This document shows positions 43,411 to 50,870 of a stretch of 64,000 nucleotides of DNA, piece after piece. Within the stretch, counting starts at the first letter, position 1. Each line of letters opens with the position of its first letter. Location of the stretch: NCBI RefSeq assembly GCF_000622145.1, contig NZ_JHWH01000009.1:25683-89682 (forward strand). The letters run 5' to 3'. A program made the translations under genes and the position numbers. This stretch comes from Paracoccus yeei ATCC BAA-599 (GTDB taxonomy: Bacteria; Pseudomonadota; Alphaproteobacteria; Rhodobacterales; Rhodobacteraceae). The notes under the pieces were generated by a model, which saw only the letters and a program-made list of their open reading frames with translations, was not told the origin of the DNA and ran no database searches.

Positions 43411-44378
43411 CGATGCGGTCCGTGTTGACGGTGCTGTTCCTGCTGGGCGGGACGCCTGCCGACCCCGACAAGGCACTGCCGGGGGCCGAGACCTACCGCA
43501 ACGGCGCCGGGCTGGTCGCGCATCTGGGCAGCCTGGAGGGACCAGCGCTGCCGCCGGGACGGTTGACCTGCGCGGGTTGCCATGGCGTGGACGGCGGCGG
43601 CGGGACCGAGGGCCGGGCCCCCGCCGTCCGCTGGCCGGTGCTTGCCGCGCCCACCGACGACCGCCCGGCCTATGATGCGCAGGCCCTGGCGCGGTTTCTG
43701 GCGCAGGGCGTGACGCCTTCGGGCCGGCAGATCGGGGCGGTGATGCCGCGCTATGACGTGCCGCCCGACCGTCTGGCGGCGCTGGTCGCGCATCTGCAAG
43801 CCCTGGGCCAGGCCGAGACGCAGGGGATCGGTGCGACGACCATCGCCGTCGCCCTGCCCGATGCGCCGGCCGAGCGCGCGGCGGCGCTGGCCGCCATCGC
43901 CGCCTTCAACGCCGAGGGCGGCGCCTATGGCCGCAATGTGATGCCCGGCGCCCCCGCCTTCCTGGATCTGGGGATGGTCGCCCGTGACCTTGCCCCCCGG
44001 TTGCGGCACGCCGAACAGGACCGGCTGGCCATGCTGCTGCGCGAGGACGACGCGCTGCACCCCCTGCCCGATGCCCTGCCCGCGCCGCCCGAAACCCTGC
44101 GGCTGGCCGCGACGCTGGACGCAGCCGGGCCGCGCCTGCCCGCGATCCTCGCGCGGCCCGGCACGCGGATCACCCTGGTGGGTCCCGCCGCCGCATCGCT
44201 CGACTGGGCGCTGGCGGCGGGGCAGGACGCCAGCGCGGCCCATGTCCATGCCGCGGTCGTGCTGGCGCTGGCGTTGCTGCGCGACGAAGGCCGCCAGCCC
44301 CAGCGCAGCCGCCTGCTGGACCGGATCGAGGACGCCGACCTGTCGGGCGCCGTCGAGGTCTATCCCGAAACGCCCTGA
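43407..44378 (+). CDS. c-type cytochrome with extra C-terminal domain
   Basis: A 323-residue exported protein. A single haem site CAGCH (Cys55, Cys58, His59) and a probable axial Met in GAVMPRYDV define a monohaem cytochrome c of about 130 residues. The remaining 180 residues (TTIAVALPDAPAERAAALAA, FNAEGGAYG) resemble part of a periplasmic-binding-protein fold, which is uncommon for a cytochrome. As the last gene of the operon it could accept electrons from the oxidase or pass them on. The ATG overlaps the SCO stop. Confidence 0.85.
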   Translation: MTMRSVLTVLFLLGGTPADPDKALPGAETYRNGAGLVAHLGSLEGPALPPGRLTCAGCHGVDGGGGTEGRAPAVRWPVLAAPTDDRPAYDAQALARFLAQGVTPSGRQIGAVMPRYDVPPDRLAALVAHLQALGQAETQGIGATTIAVALPDAPAERAAALAAIAAFNAEGGAYGRNVMPGAPAFLDLGMVARDLAPRLRHAEQDRLAMLLREDDALHPLPDALPAPPETLRLAATLDAAGPRLPAILARPGTRITLVGPAAASLDWALAAGQDASAAHVHAAVVLALALLRDEGRQPQRSRLLDRIEDADLSGAVEVYPETP

Positions 44379-44381
44379 CCC

Positions 44382-44409
44382 CTGCGCATATCGCAAAGAA
44401 TGCTGCGCA
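44382..44409 (+). promoter_or_regulatory. AraC/GlxA-type operator, CTGCGCA direct repeat, 21-bp spacing
   Basis: CTGCGCA at 44382-44388 and again at 44403-44409, with ATCGC and AAG conserved between them. The same arrangement lies at 46396-46423 in front of the GlxA-type regulator gene. Spacing of 21 bp fits two half-sites on one face of the helix. Confidence 0.65.
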
Positions 44410-44491
44410 ACCCGCAGCGGCGGCACCGGAACCTTGGGCTATCCTTGATCCTGCGGGTCCCCGTGGCCCGCCAGCAACGGAGGAAACGCCA

Positions 44492-45436
44492 ATGAAGCGC
44501 AAGATCGCAGCCGGAATCCTTGTCCTCGCCACCTTGGGCCCGCAGGCGCCGGCGCTTGCGGTCGAACCGGAGGCCTGCCAGGCCCCGCGGTTTTCGGACG
44601 TGGGCTGGACCGACATCTCGGCCACCACGGCAACCTCGGCGCTGGTGCTGCAGGCCCTGGGATACAAGCCGGACATCCAGATCCTGTCCGTCGCCGTCAC
44701 CTTTGAATCGCTCAAGCAGGGCGACACCGACATCTTCCTGGGCAACTGGATGCCACTGCAGGAACCGATCCAGAAACCGCTGGTCGAGGCGGGCGCCATC
44801 GAGGTCGTGCGCGCCAATCTGGACGGCGCGCTGATCGGCTTTGCGGTCCCCGAGACATCCTATCAGGCGGGACTGAAGACCTATGCCGACATCGCCAAGT
44901 TCAAGGATCAGCTGGGCGGCAAGATCTATGGCATCGAGGCCGGCAGCAGCGCGAACACGACGATCCTGAAGATGATCTCGGAGGACAGCTTCGGCCTGGG
45001 CGGGTTCGAACTGGTGGAATCCAGCGAACAGGGCATGCTGGCGCAGGTGCAGCGGGCGGTCCAGTCCGGCGGCGACATCGTCTTTTTCGGATGGCGGCCG
45101 CATCCCATGAACGTGCGCTACGACATCGAATACCTCACCGACGGCAACGACGTGTTCGGCCCGAACGACGGGGCCGCCACGGTGATGACCAACACGCGCG
45201 CCGGGTTTTCCAAGGACTGCCCGAACCTGGGCAAGTTCCTGTCGAACCTGGCCTTCACCGTCGAGGCCGAGGACCTGATGATGTCCTATATCCTGGATGA
45301 CGGGATGGAGCCCAAGGCCGCCGCCGAACGCTGGCTCAAGGACAATCCGGGCGTCCTGGAGGGCTGGCTGGACGGCGTGACGACGGTCTCGGGCGAACCC
45401 GCCTTGCCCGCCGCCAAGGAGGCCCTAGGGCTTTGA
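44492..45436 (+). CDS. Quaternary-amine (choline/betaine/carnitine) ABC binding protein
   Basis: A 314-residue periplasmic protein (signal peptide ending APALAVEP). It follows the ChoX/ProX pattern: FSDVGWTDISATTATSALVL, DIFLGNWMPLQEP, YGIEAGSSANTTILKMI, FFGWRPHPMNVRYDIEYL, with Trp/Tyr residues for a cation-pi cage. No permease or ATPase is adjacent, so it probably serves a transporter elsewhere. It lies beside carnitine-degradation genes, so carnitine or glycine betaine is a likely ligand as well as choline. The ATG at 44492 has GGAGG 7 nt ahead. The 3' end overlaps that of the GlxA-type regulator gene by 12 bp. Confidence 0.85.
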   Translation: MKRKIAAGILVLATLGPQAPALAVEPEACQAPRFSDVGWTDISATTATSALVLQALGYKPDIQILSVAVTFESLKQGDTDIFLGNWMPLQEPIQKPLVEAGAIEVVRANLDGALIGFAVPETSYQAGLKTYADIAKFKDQLGGKIYGIEAGSSANTTILKMISEDSFGLGGFELVESSEQGMLAQVQRAVQSGGDIVFFGWRPHPMNVRYDIEYLTDGNDVFGPNDGAATVMTNTRAGFSKDCPNLGKFLSNLAFTVEAEDLMMSYILDDGMEPKAAAERWLKDNPGVLEGWLDGVTTVSGEPALPAAKEALGL

Positions 45437-46393
45437 TCCCCGCCGCGCGGCCGAGGGCGCCTGCCCGAACTGTCGCCTGAACGCCCGCGACAGGCCGGCG
45501 ACGGACGAAAACCCCGTCCGCACGGCGATTTCGGCCATCGACAGGTCGGTGTCCATCACCAGTCGCCGCGCCGCCTGAAGGCGCAGCGACTGGTAATAGG
45601 CCCCGGGCGAGGCCTGGACCGCGTCGCGAAACAGGCCTTCCAGCGTGCGAGTCGAACAGTTCACCCGGGCCGCGATGGCGCGGATCGGCTGGGGCGCGTC
45701 CAGATGTGCCTCCATGATGCGGATGGCCGCGGCAACGCGCCGTTCCATTCGCCCCACCCGCCCGAGCGACACCAGCGGCTGCGCATCCGAGGGCAGGCGA
45801 ACCTCTTCGTAGACATAGAGGCTGGCGACGTTCAGCGCCGTGCCGAAGCCCTGGCGCGCACGGATCAGCGCCAGCATCACGTCAAGCGCAGGCGCGGCAC
45901 CCCCTGTGGTCAGGACCGGGCCGTCCACCACCCAACGGTCGGGGATCACCTGGACATGGGGAAAGCGCGTCGCGAAATCCTCGAGATCCTCCCAGTGGGT
46001 GGTCGCCTTGCGCCGGTCCAGAAGCCCCGCGAGCGCCAGGACCCAGCTACCCGCCTCGACCCCGGCAACCATGCGGGCGCGGCGCGCGGCGCGGCGAACC
46101 TGGGACAGGACGGCGGGCGTCGCGTGGCGGGCCACGTTGAAGGCCGCGACGACCACCAGCAGGTCGCAATCCTCGGCGGCGTCCAGAGCGCCGTCCACAC
46201 CCACCGGCAGGCCGCAACTGGTCGCCACGGGCCGACCGTCCAGCGACAGCACCCGCCAGCGATAGGCCTCAGCCCCCGAGATGCGGTTTGCCGCCCGCAT
46301 CGGATCCAGGGTCGCCGCAAGGCTCATCAGCGATGCCTCGGGCAGGATCAGGATCGTCACCTGCAGCGGCCGGTCAGAGGGTTGAAAGATCAT
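45425..46393 (-). CDS. GlxA-family AraC-type regulator (first copy)
   Basis: A 322-residue protein with an N-terminal DJ-1/PfpI-like domain (QVTILILPEASLMSLAATLD, AGVEAGSWVLALAGLLDRRK) and a C-terminal AraC HTH pair (IRAIAARVNCSTRTLEGLFR, MAEIAVRTGFSSVAGLSRAF). In Pseudomonas the same class includes CdhR, GbdR and SouR, which control carnitine, betaine and sarcosine use. The ATG at 46393 is chosen; an upstream start at 46411 would run through the CTGCGCA repeats. The repeats upstream suggest autoregulation and control of the binding-protein gene. Confidence 0.9.
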   Translation of the reverse strand: MIFQPSDRPLQVTILILPEASLMSLAATLDPMRAANRISGAEAYRWRVLSLDGRPVATSCGLPVGVDGALDAAEDCDLLVVVAAFNVARHATPAVLSQVRRAARRARMVAGVEAGSWVLALAGLLDRRKATTHWEDLEDFATRFPHVQVIPDRWVVDGPVLTTGGAAPALDVMLALIRARQGFGTALNVASLYVYEEVRLPSDAQPLVSLGRVGRMERRVAAAIRIMEAHLDAPQPIRAIAARVNCSTRTLEGLFRDAVQASPGAYYQSLRLQAARRLVMDTDLSMAEIAVRTGFSSVAGLSRAFRRQFGQAPSAARRGSKP

Positions 46394-46395
46394 GC

Positions 46396-46423
46396 CTGCG
46401 CAAATCGCCAAGTCGCCTGCGCA
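46396..46423 (-). promoter_or_regulatory. AraC/GlxA-type operator ahead of the regulator gene
   Basis: CTGCGCA at 46396-46402 and 46417-46423, 21 bp apart, with ATCGC and AAG between, as at 44382-44409. It touches the start codon of the regulator gene, which fits autorepression. Confidence 0.65.
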
Positions 46424-46505
46424 TCAGGATAGGCCGCGCGAGCGTGGTCCCGTCAAGGAAAAGCGCCGCGGCAGGGGTGGTGGCGCCCTGCCGCGACGGC
46501 CGGGA

Positions 46506-47936
46506 TCAGGCCGGGACCGAGGACAGGGGCGCGCCGACGAAGCGCCCTGCCCCCTCGGCCGGCAGGCCCGCGTGGCGGCTGGCCCAGACCCCCAGGGCGT
46601 CGGCGACGGCGAGATCGGGCAGGCTGCTGCGGCGGGTGGTCAGGTCGGTGTGCAGCAGCATGGTCTCGACCGTCGCGGCCAGCGCCTCACCGCGCCATAG
46701 CCTGTGAAACAGGTGCAGCCGCTTGTCCTGCCCGGCCAGCACCTGGGTCGTGATGGTCAAGGTCTGGCCTGCCCGGACTTCATCCAGATAGCGGACATGG
46801 CTTTCCACCGTGAAATAGCTGCGGCCCTGGGCGATATAGTCCGGGCCGGCGCCGATCAGTTCCATGAAGCGATCGGTCGCCAGCGACGCCGCCTCGAGGT
46901 AATGGGTTTCATTCATGTGGCCGTTGTAGTCGGTCCAGCTGGTCGGCACCTGCCGCGCGGCGGTGACGGGCAGGCCGTCCCGCTCCGACGGCTCGGGCAA
47001 GGCTGCCTCATGCGCGCGCACGACGCCGCCCGCCCCGCTGCCGGTGCGGCGAAGGGCGCGGATCATGCCGACGATATTGTCGTCGCGCAACCGCTCCAAC
47101 TCGCGGATCGACCGATGGCCCGATTGCGCGTCGGACTGGCTGGCAATCAGGTCCACCAGTTCGTCGTTGAATTCGGGCACATCGGTCAGCTTGGTCCAGG
47201 GCCAGGCAAGAGCGGGGCCGAACTGGGCCATGAAATGCTTCATCCCGGCTTCGCCGCCGGCAATGCGATAAGTCTCGAACAGGCCCATCTGCGCCCAGCG
47301 GATGCCAAAGCCCATGCGGATCGATTCGTCGATCTCCTCGGTGGTGGCGATGCCGTCCTTGACCAGCCACAGCGCTTCGCGCCAGACGGCTTCCAGCAGG
47401 CGATCGGCGATATGGGCGTCGATTTCCTTGCGGACCGTCAGGGGAAACATGCCGATGCCGCGCAGGATCTGCGCCGCCCGGGTGCACGTCGTCGCATCGC
47501 CCACCAGTTCGACCAGCGGCAGCAGATAGACCGGGTTGAAGGGATGGGCCACGATGGCCCTGCCGCCGCCGGCGTTCAGTTCGGACGGCTTGAAGCCCGA
47601 GGTGGAGCTGCCGATGATCGCATCCCCGGCAGCTGCCGCGATGGCGGGCAGGATCCGATGCTTCAGCGCCAGGGTTTCGGGGACGCTTTCCTGCACCCAG
47701 TCGGCGCCAGCGACCGCCTCGGCCAGATCGGCGTGAAAGGTCAGGCGCCCTTCGGGTGGCAAGGCCCGGTCGTAAAGCGCGGGCAGCGCGCGGCGGGCGT
47801 TTTCCAGCACCTCGGTGATCTTGCGTTCGGCCTGAGGATCGGGGTCATGGACCGCAACGTCCCAGCCGTTCAGCAGGAACCGGGCGGCCCAGCCGCCCCC
47901 GATGACGCCGCCCCCGATGATCGCCGCGCGGCTCAT
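46506..47936 (-). CDS. L-carnitine dehydrogenase fused to betainyl-CoA thioesterase
   Basis: A 476-residue bifunctional enzyme. The N-terminal 315 residues are a 3-hydroxyacyl-CoA-dehydrogenase-type NAD domain (IIGGGVIGGGWAARFLLNGW, SSTSGFKPSEL, AHPFNPVYLLPLVE), as in L-carnitine dehydrogenase, which gives 3-dehydrocarnitine. The C-terminal 150 residues are a hot-dog thioesterase (TSWTDYNGHMNETHYLEAAS, HVRYLDEVRAGQTLTI). The same fusion is known in Sinorhizobium, where the thioesterase frees glycine betaine from betainyl-CoA. The ATG overlaps the BKACE stop (ATGA), so the three steps come from one transcript. Confidence 0.9.
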   Translation of the reverse strand: MSRAAIIGGGVIGGGWAARFLLNGWDVAVHDPDPQAERKITEVLENARRALPALYDRALPPEGRLTFHADLAEAVAGADWVQESVPETLALKHRILPAIAAAAGDAIIGSSTSGFKPSELNAGGGRAIVAHPFNPVYLLPLVELVGDATTCTRAAQILRGIGMFPLTVRKEIDAHIADRLLEAVWREALWLVKDGIATTEEIDESIRMGFGIRWAQMGLFETYRIAGGEAGMKHFMAQFGPALAWPWTKLTDVPEFNDELVDLIASQSDAQSGHRSIRELERLRDDNIVGMIRALRRTGSGAGGVVRAHEAALPEPSERDGLPVTAARQVPTSWTDYNGHMNETHYLEAASLATDRFMELIGAGPDYIAQGRSYFTVESHVRYLDEVRAGQTLTITTQVLAGQDKRLHLFHRLWRGEALAATVETMLLHTDLTTRRSSLPDLAVADALGVWASRHAGLPAEGAGRFVGAPLSSVPA

Positions 47937-48856
47937 GCCGTCACCCCCTGCGGCGCGCGCTTGACCAGGCCCAGTCGGTCGCGCACGGCCTGCGGGCCGA
48001 CGACTCGCGCGCCCATGTTTTCGATGATGGTCACGGCGCGTTCGACCAGCTGCGCGTTGGTGGCCAGTTCACCCTTTCCAAGCCACAGGTTGTCCTCCAG
48101 ACCGACGCGCACATTGCCGCCGGCCAGAACCGCGGCGGCCACGTAGGGCATCTGGTCGCGACCCAGGCTGAAGGCGGACCAGCACCAGTCCGAAGGCACC
48201 GCATTCACCATCGCCATGAAGGTATTCAGGTCGTTGGGCGCGCCCCAGGGAACGCCCATGCACAGTTGCACCAGTGCCGGGCCAGCCAGCGTGCCCTCGG
48301 CCACCAGCTGCTTGGCAAACCACAGGTGACCCGTGTCGAAGGCCTCGATCTCGGGCTTGACGCCCAAGGCCGTCATCATGCCCCCCATCGCCCGCAGCAT
48401 GCCAGGGGTGTTGGTCATCACATAATCGGCCTCGGCAAAGTTCATGGTCCCGCAATCGAGGGTGCAGATCTCGGGCAGGCATTCGGCGACATGCGCGATG
48501 CGTTCCGTCGCCCCCACCATGTCGGTGCCGACGGGATTGATCGGAAAGGGCGCCTCGGTCGAACCGAAGACGATGTCCCCGCCCATGCCGGCAGTCAGGT
48601 TCAGGACCACGTCGACCTCGGCATCGCGGATGCGGTCGGTCACTTCGCGATAGTGGTCAAGCTTGCGCGAGGGCGCGCCGGTGTCGGGGTCGCGGACATG
48701 GCAATGGACGACGGCAGCCCCGGCCTTGGCCGCGGCAATCGCACTGTCGGCAATCTGCCGCGGGCTGCGTGGCACATGCGGCGACCGGTCCTGGGTCACC
48801 CCTGATCCGGTGACGGCACAGGTGATGAAGACTTCGCGATTCATGGCAAGAGGCAT
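47933..48856 (-). CDS. Beta-keto acid cleavage enzyme (BKACE, dehydrocarnitine type)
   Basis: A 307-residue DUF849-family TIM barrel. Motifs: FITCAVTGSGVTQDRSPHVP, VVHCHVRDPDTGAPSRKLDH (metal-binding HCHVR), LTAGMGGD, GGNVRVGLEDNLWLGKGELA. It would condense acetyl-CoA with 3-dehydrocarnitine to give betainyl-CoA and acetoacetate. The ATG at 48856 is preferred because GGAG lies 6 nt upstream; starts at 48877 and 48883 are open. It is the first gene of the two-gene operon, divergent from a GlxA-type regulator. Confidence 0.9.
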   Translation of the reverse strand: MPLAMNREVFITCAVTGSGVTQDRSPHVPRSPRQIADSAIAAAKAGAAVVHCHVRDPDTGAPSRKLDHYREVTDRIRDAEVDVVLNLTAGMGGDIVFGSTEAPFPINPVGTDMVGATERIAHVAECLPEICTLDCGTMNFAEADYVMTNTPGMLRAMGGMMTALGVKPEIEAFDTGHLWFAKQLVAEGTLAGPALVQLCMGVPWGAPNDLNTFMAMVNAVPSDWCWSAFSLGRDQMPYVAAAVLAGGNVRVGLEDNLWLGKGELATNAQLVERAVTIIENMGARVVGPQAVRDRLGLVKRAPQGVTA

Positions 48857-48902
48857 GGCAATCTCCGGTTGGGCCATGTTCATGCTAAAGGGTTGCGGTG
48901 CG

Positions 48903-48935
48903 TGTCCAATGTCCTATTCTGACGCGAGATTGTCC
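48903..48935 (+). promoter_or_regulatory. Candidate operator: TGTCC repeats between BKACE and the second GlxA gene
   Basis: TGTCC occurs at 48903, 48910 and 48931. The last two are 21 bp apart, the spacing of AraC-type half-sites seen elsewhere in this locus. It lies in the 96-bp divergent gap, 18 nt before the regulator ATG. Confidence 0.45.
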
Positions 48936-48952
48936 GAACAGGCCCGTCTTTC

Positions 48953-49873
48953 ATGCATGTCGCTTTTCTGCTGTTCGACGGCTTTTCCAACATGGTCTTG
49001 TCCTGCCTGCTGGAACCGTTGCGCGCTGTCCGCGACCAGTCGGCACAGGATATCAGTTGGCGGGTGCTGACCCCGGACGACCAGCCTGTGCGTTCGTCGA
49101 GCGGACTGACGATTGCGCCGGACATGAACTGCGCGGACACAGGGCCGCTGGACATTCTGGCCGTCGTTGCCGGATACGGCTTTCGCGATCATGCCTTGGG
49201 ATCGGGCCCCCGGCGCATCGCCGCTCTCGCCCGGCAGGCACGGGTGCTGGTCGGGGCCGATGCGGGTGCCTGGCTGATCGCCGCCGCGGGACTTTTCGAT
49301 GGCCAGCAGCGGGCCACTCTGCACTGGTCCTTGCTGGCAGATTTCGCGGAAACCTTTCCACATGTTTCGGTCGCCTCGGATCGCCACATCAAGGAAGGAC
49401 GGATCTGGACCTGCGGCGGCGCGGCAAGCGCGCTGGATTTGACGCTTGCCATCATCAGAGAGCGCTTCGGGCCAGGGCATGCCTTCACCGCCTCGGCAAT
49501 GTTCCTGCATGATGCAGGGCCCCAGGACTCCCCCCAGGGACCGCTGCCGCTTCCTGGATCGACGCGGTTGCGGCAGGTCGTGACCCTTATGGCTTCGACG
49601 ATTGAACATCCCTTGCCCCTGGATCAGGTGGCAGCGCAGGCAGGAATTTCACTGCGCAAGCTGGACCGGATTTTTCGCGACGAATTGGGACTGGCGCCGG
49701 GGCGGTACTACCAGATGCTGCGCTTGTCTCATGCCCGAGAACTGGCGGCAGCGACCGATTTCGATCTGCGCGAGATCGCGCTTCGCGCCGGTTATGCTGA
49801 TGCGTCCTCGCTAAGCAAGGCCTTCCGCCGTGCCTACGGCAAGCCGGTCCGCCAGGCAATGCGGCGGAAATGA
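48953..49873 (+). CDS. GlxA-family AraC-type regulator (second copy)
   Basis: A 306-residue protein of the same class as the regulator at 45425: DJ-1/PfpI-like N-terminal domain (MHVAFLLFDGFSNMVLSCLL, VGADAGAWLIAAAGLFDGQQ) and AraC HTH (LDQVAAQAGISLRKLDRIFR, LREIALRAGYADASSLSKAF). It is divergent from the carnitine operon and so most likely its direct regulator. The two GlxA proteins are clearly different in sequence and probably sense different compounds. Codon use is a little less GC-biased than in neighbours. Confidence 0.9.
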   Translation: MHVAFLLFDGFSNMVLSCLLEPLRAVRDQSAQDISWRVLTPDDQPVRSSSGLTIAPDMNCADTGPLDILAVVAGYGFRDHALGSGPRRIAALARQARVLVGADAGAWLIAAAGLFDGQQRATLHWSLLADFAETFPHVSVASDRHIKEGRIWTCGGAASALDLTLAIIRERFGPGHAFTASAMFLHDAGPQDSPQGPLPLPGSTRLRQVVTLMASTIEHPLPLDQVAAQAGISLRKLDRIFRDELGLAPGRYYQMLRLSHARELAAATDFDLREIALRAGYADASSLSKAFRRAYGKPVRQAMRRK

Positions 49874-49896
49874 CTGCGGCGTTCCCAAAATGTTCT

Positions 49897-49916
49897 TAAT
49901 TGCCAGTTGGCAATTA
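49897..49916. other. Candidate parS site at the parB stop codon
   Basis: TAATTGCCA-GT-TGGCAATTA, 9-bp perfect arms. The parB stop codon (TAA, 49914-49916) is inside the right arm. A matching palindrome lies at 53678-53695 on the rep stop codon. Likely ParB binding sites. Confidence 0.65.
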
Positions 49917-50870
49917 CCGAGGCCTATAGCTGCGCAAGAAATCGTCCAGAGCCTGTCCAAGCTCTTCTCGGGACATCTCCTGTGGAAACTCCAGACGAAT
50001 CTTGCCGCCGCGTCGTGACACCGAAACGCCCTCGCTTGCCTGAGAAGCACCCGCCGCCATCTCTGTGCCATAGGCCGCGGCTTTGAGGCGAGCAAGCACC
50101 TTGGGGACGGGCACATAACCACCCTGCCCCTTCCGGGCTCGGTCCTGTTCCGCAGCGATAGCCTTGGCCTCGGCCAGCACCTTGTCCTCGGCATCGTTCA
50201 GAAGCGGCCGCACACTGCGGGCATGCAGTTCCTTGATCTCGGTGATCTGGGGCCAAGCCTCGACAATGACGGGGGGCAACCGGGCGAGATATAGATAGCG
50301 CGAGAGCCAGGCTTCCGAGACTTCCAGCCGGGCCGCCATCGACTTTTGCTTACCCCCGTAATACAGATCAAGCGCACTCAGATAGTCGCGGGCGCGCTCA
50401 TAATCGCTCAGGTCGGCACGGTCGCGGTTCTCGATATCGGCCAGCCGGAAGGCTTCCTCATCCGTCAGATCGCGCACTTCGATCAGGTAGCGGAACTGGG
50501 GATAGTTGTTTGCCCGCAGCCACGAGATCGCGAAATGGCGACGGGCGCCGCAGATGACCTCGTATTCCGCGCCCTGCCCCGCGGGCAATCGGCGGACGAT
50601 GGCAGGAAACTCCTGCTGGCCCTGTGCCCGAATGCTGTCGATCAGATCGCGGCAATTTTCCTCGCTTAGAAGCTCATAGGCCCGGTTATGACGAGCCCAC
50701 ATGACACAGCTTGCGGGGTCCACCCAGCGCAGGACCTTTTCCTCGCGTTCGCCGGTATCGGACAGCGCATTCTGCCGCTTCAGAAAGCGCGCGCCACCCC
50801 GATCCGGCGCAGCGGGCGCGGACAGATCCTTCAGCACGTCGTTGAAAATCGCATCGTGACGCTTGCTCAC
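49914..50870 (-). CDS. parB: ParB-type plasmid partition protein
   Basis: A 318-residue ParB/RepB-like DNA-binding protein. The N-terminal ParB/Srx domain contains YEVICGARRHFAISWLRANN (the CTPase GxRR box). The HTH follows (QKSMAARLEVSEAWLSRYLY), and the C-terminal dimer part ends LGQALDDFLRSYRP. The ATG at 50870 overlaps the parA stop, so the pair is one operon. It would bind parS and, with ParA, pull plasmid copies apart. Confidence 0.92.
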   Translation of the reverse strand: MSKRHDAIFNDVLKDLSAPAAPDRGGARFLKRQNALSDTGEREEKVLRWVDPASCVMWARHNRAYELLSEENCRDLIDSIRAQGQQEFPAIVRRLPAGQGAEYEVICGARRHFAISWLRANNYPQFRYLIEVRDLTDEEAFRLADIENRDRADLSDYERARDYLSALDLYYGGKQKSMAARLEVSEAWLSRYLYLARLPPVIVEAWPQITEIKELHARSVRPLLNDAEDKVLAEAKAIAAEQDRARKGQGGYVPVPKVLARLKAAAYGTEMAAGASQASEGVSVSRRGGKIRLEFPQEMSREELGQALDDFLRSYRPR

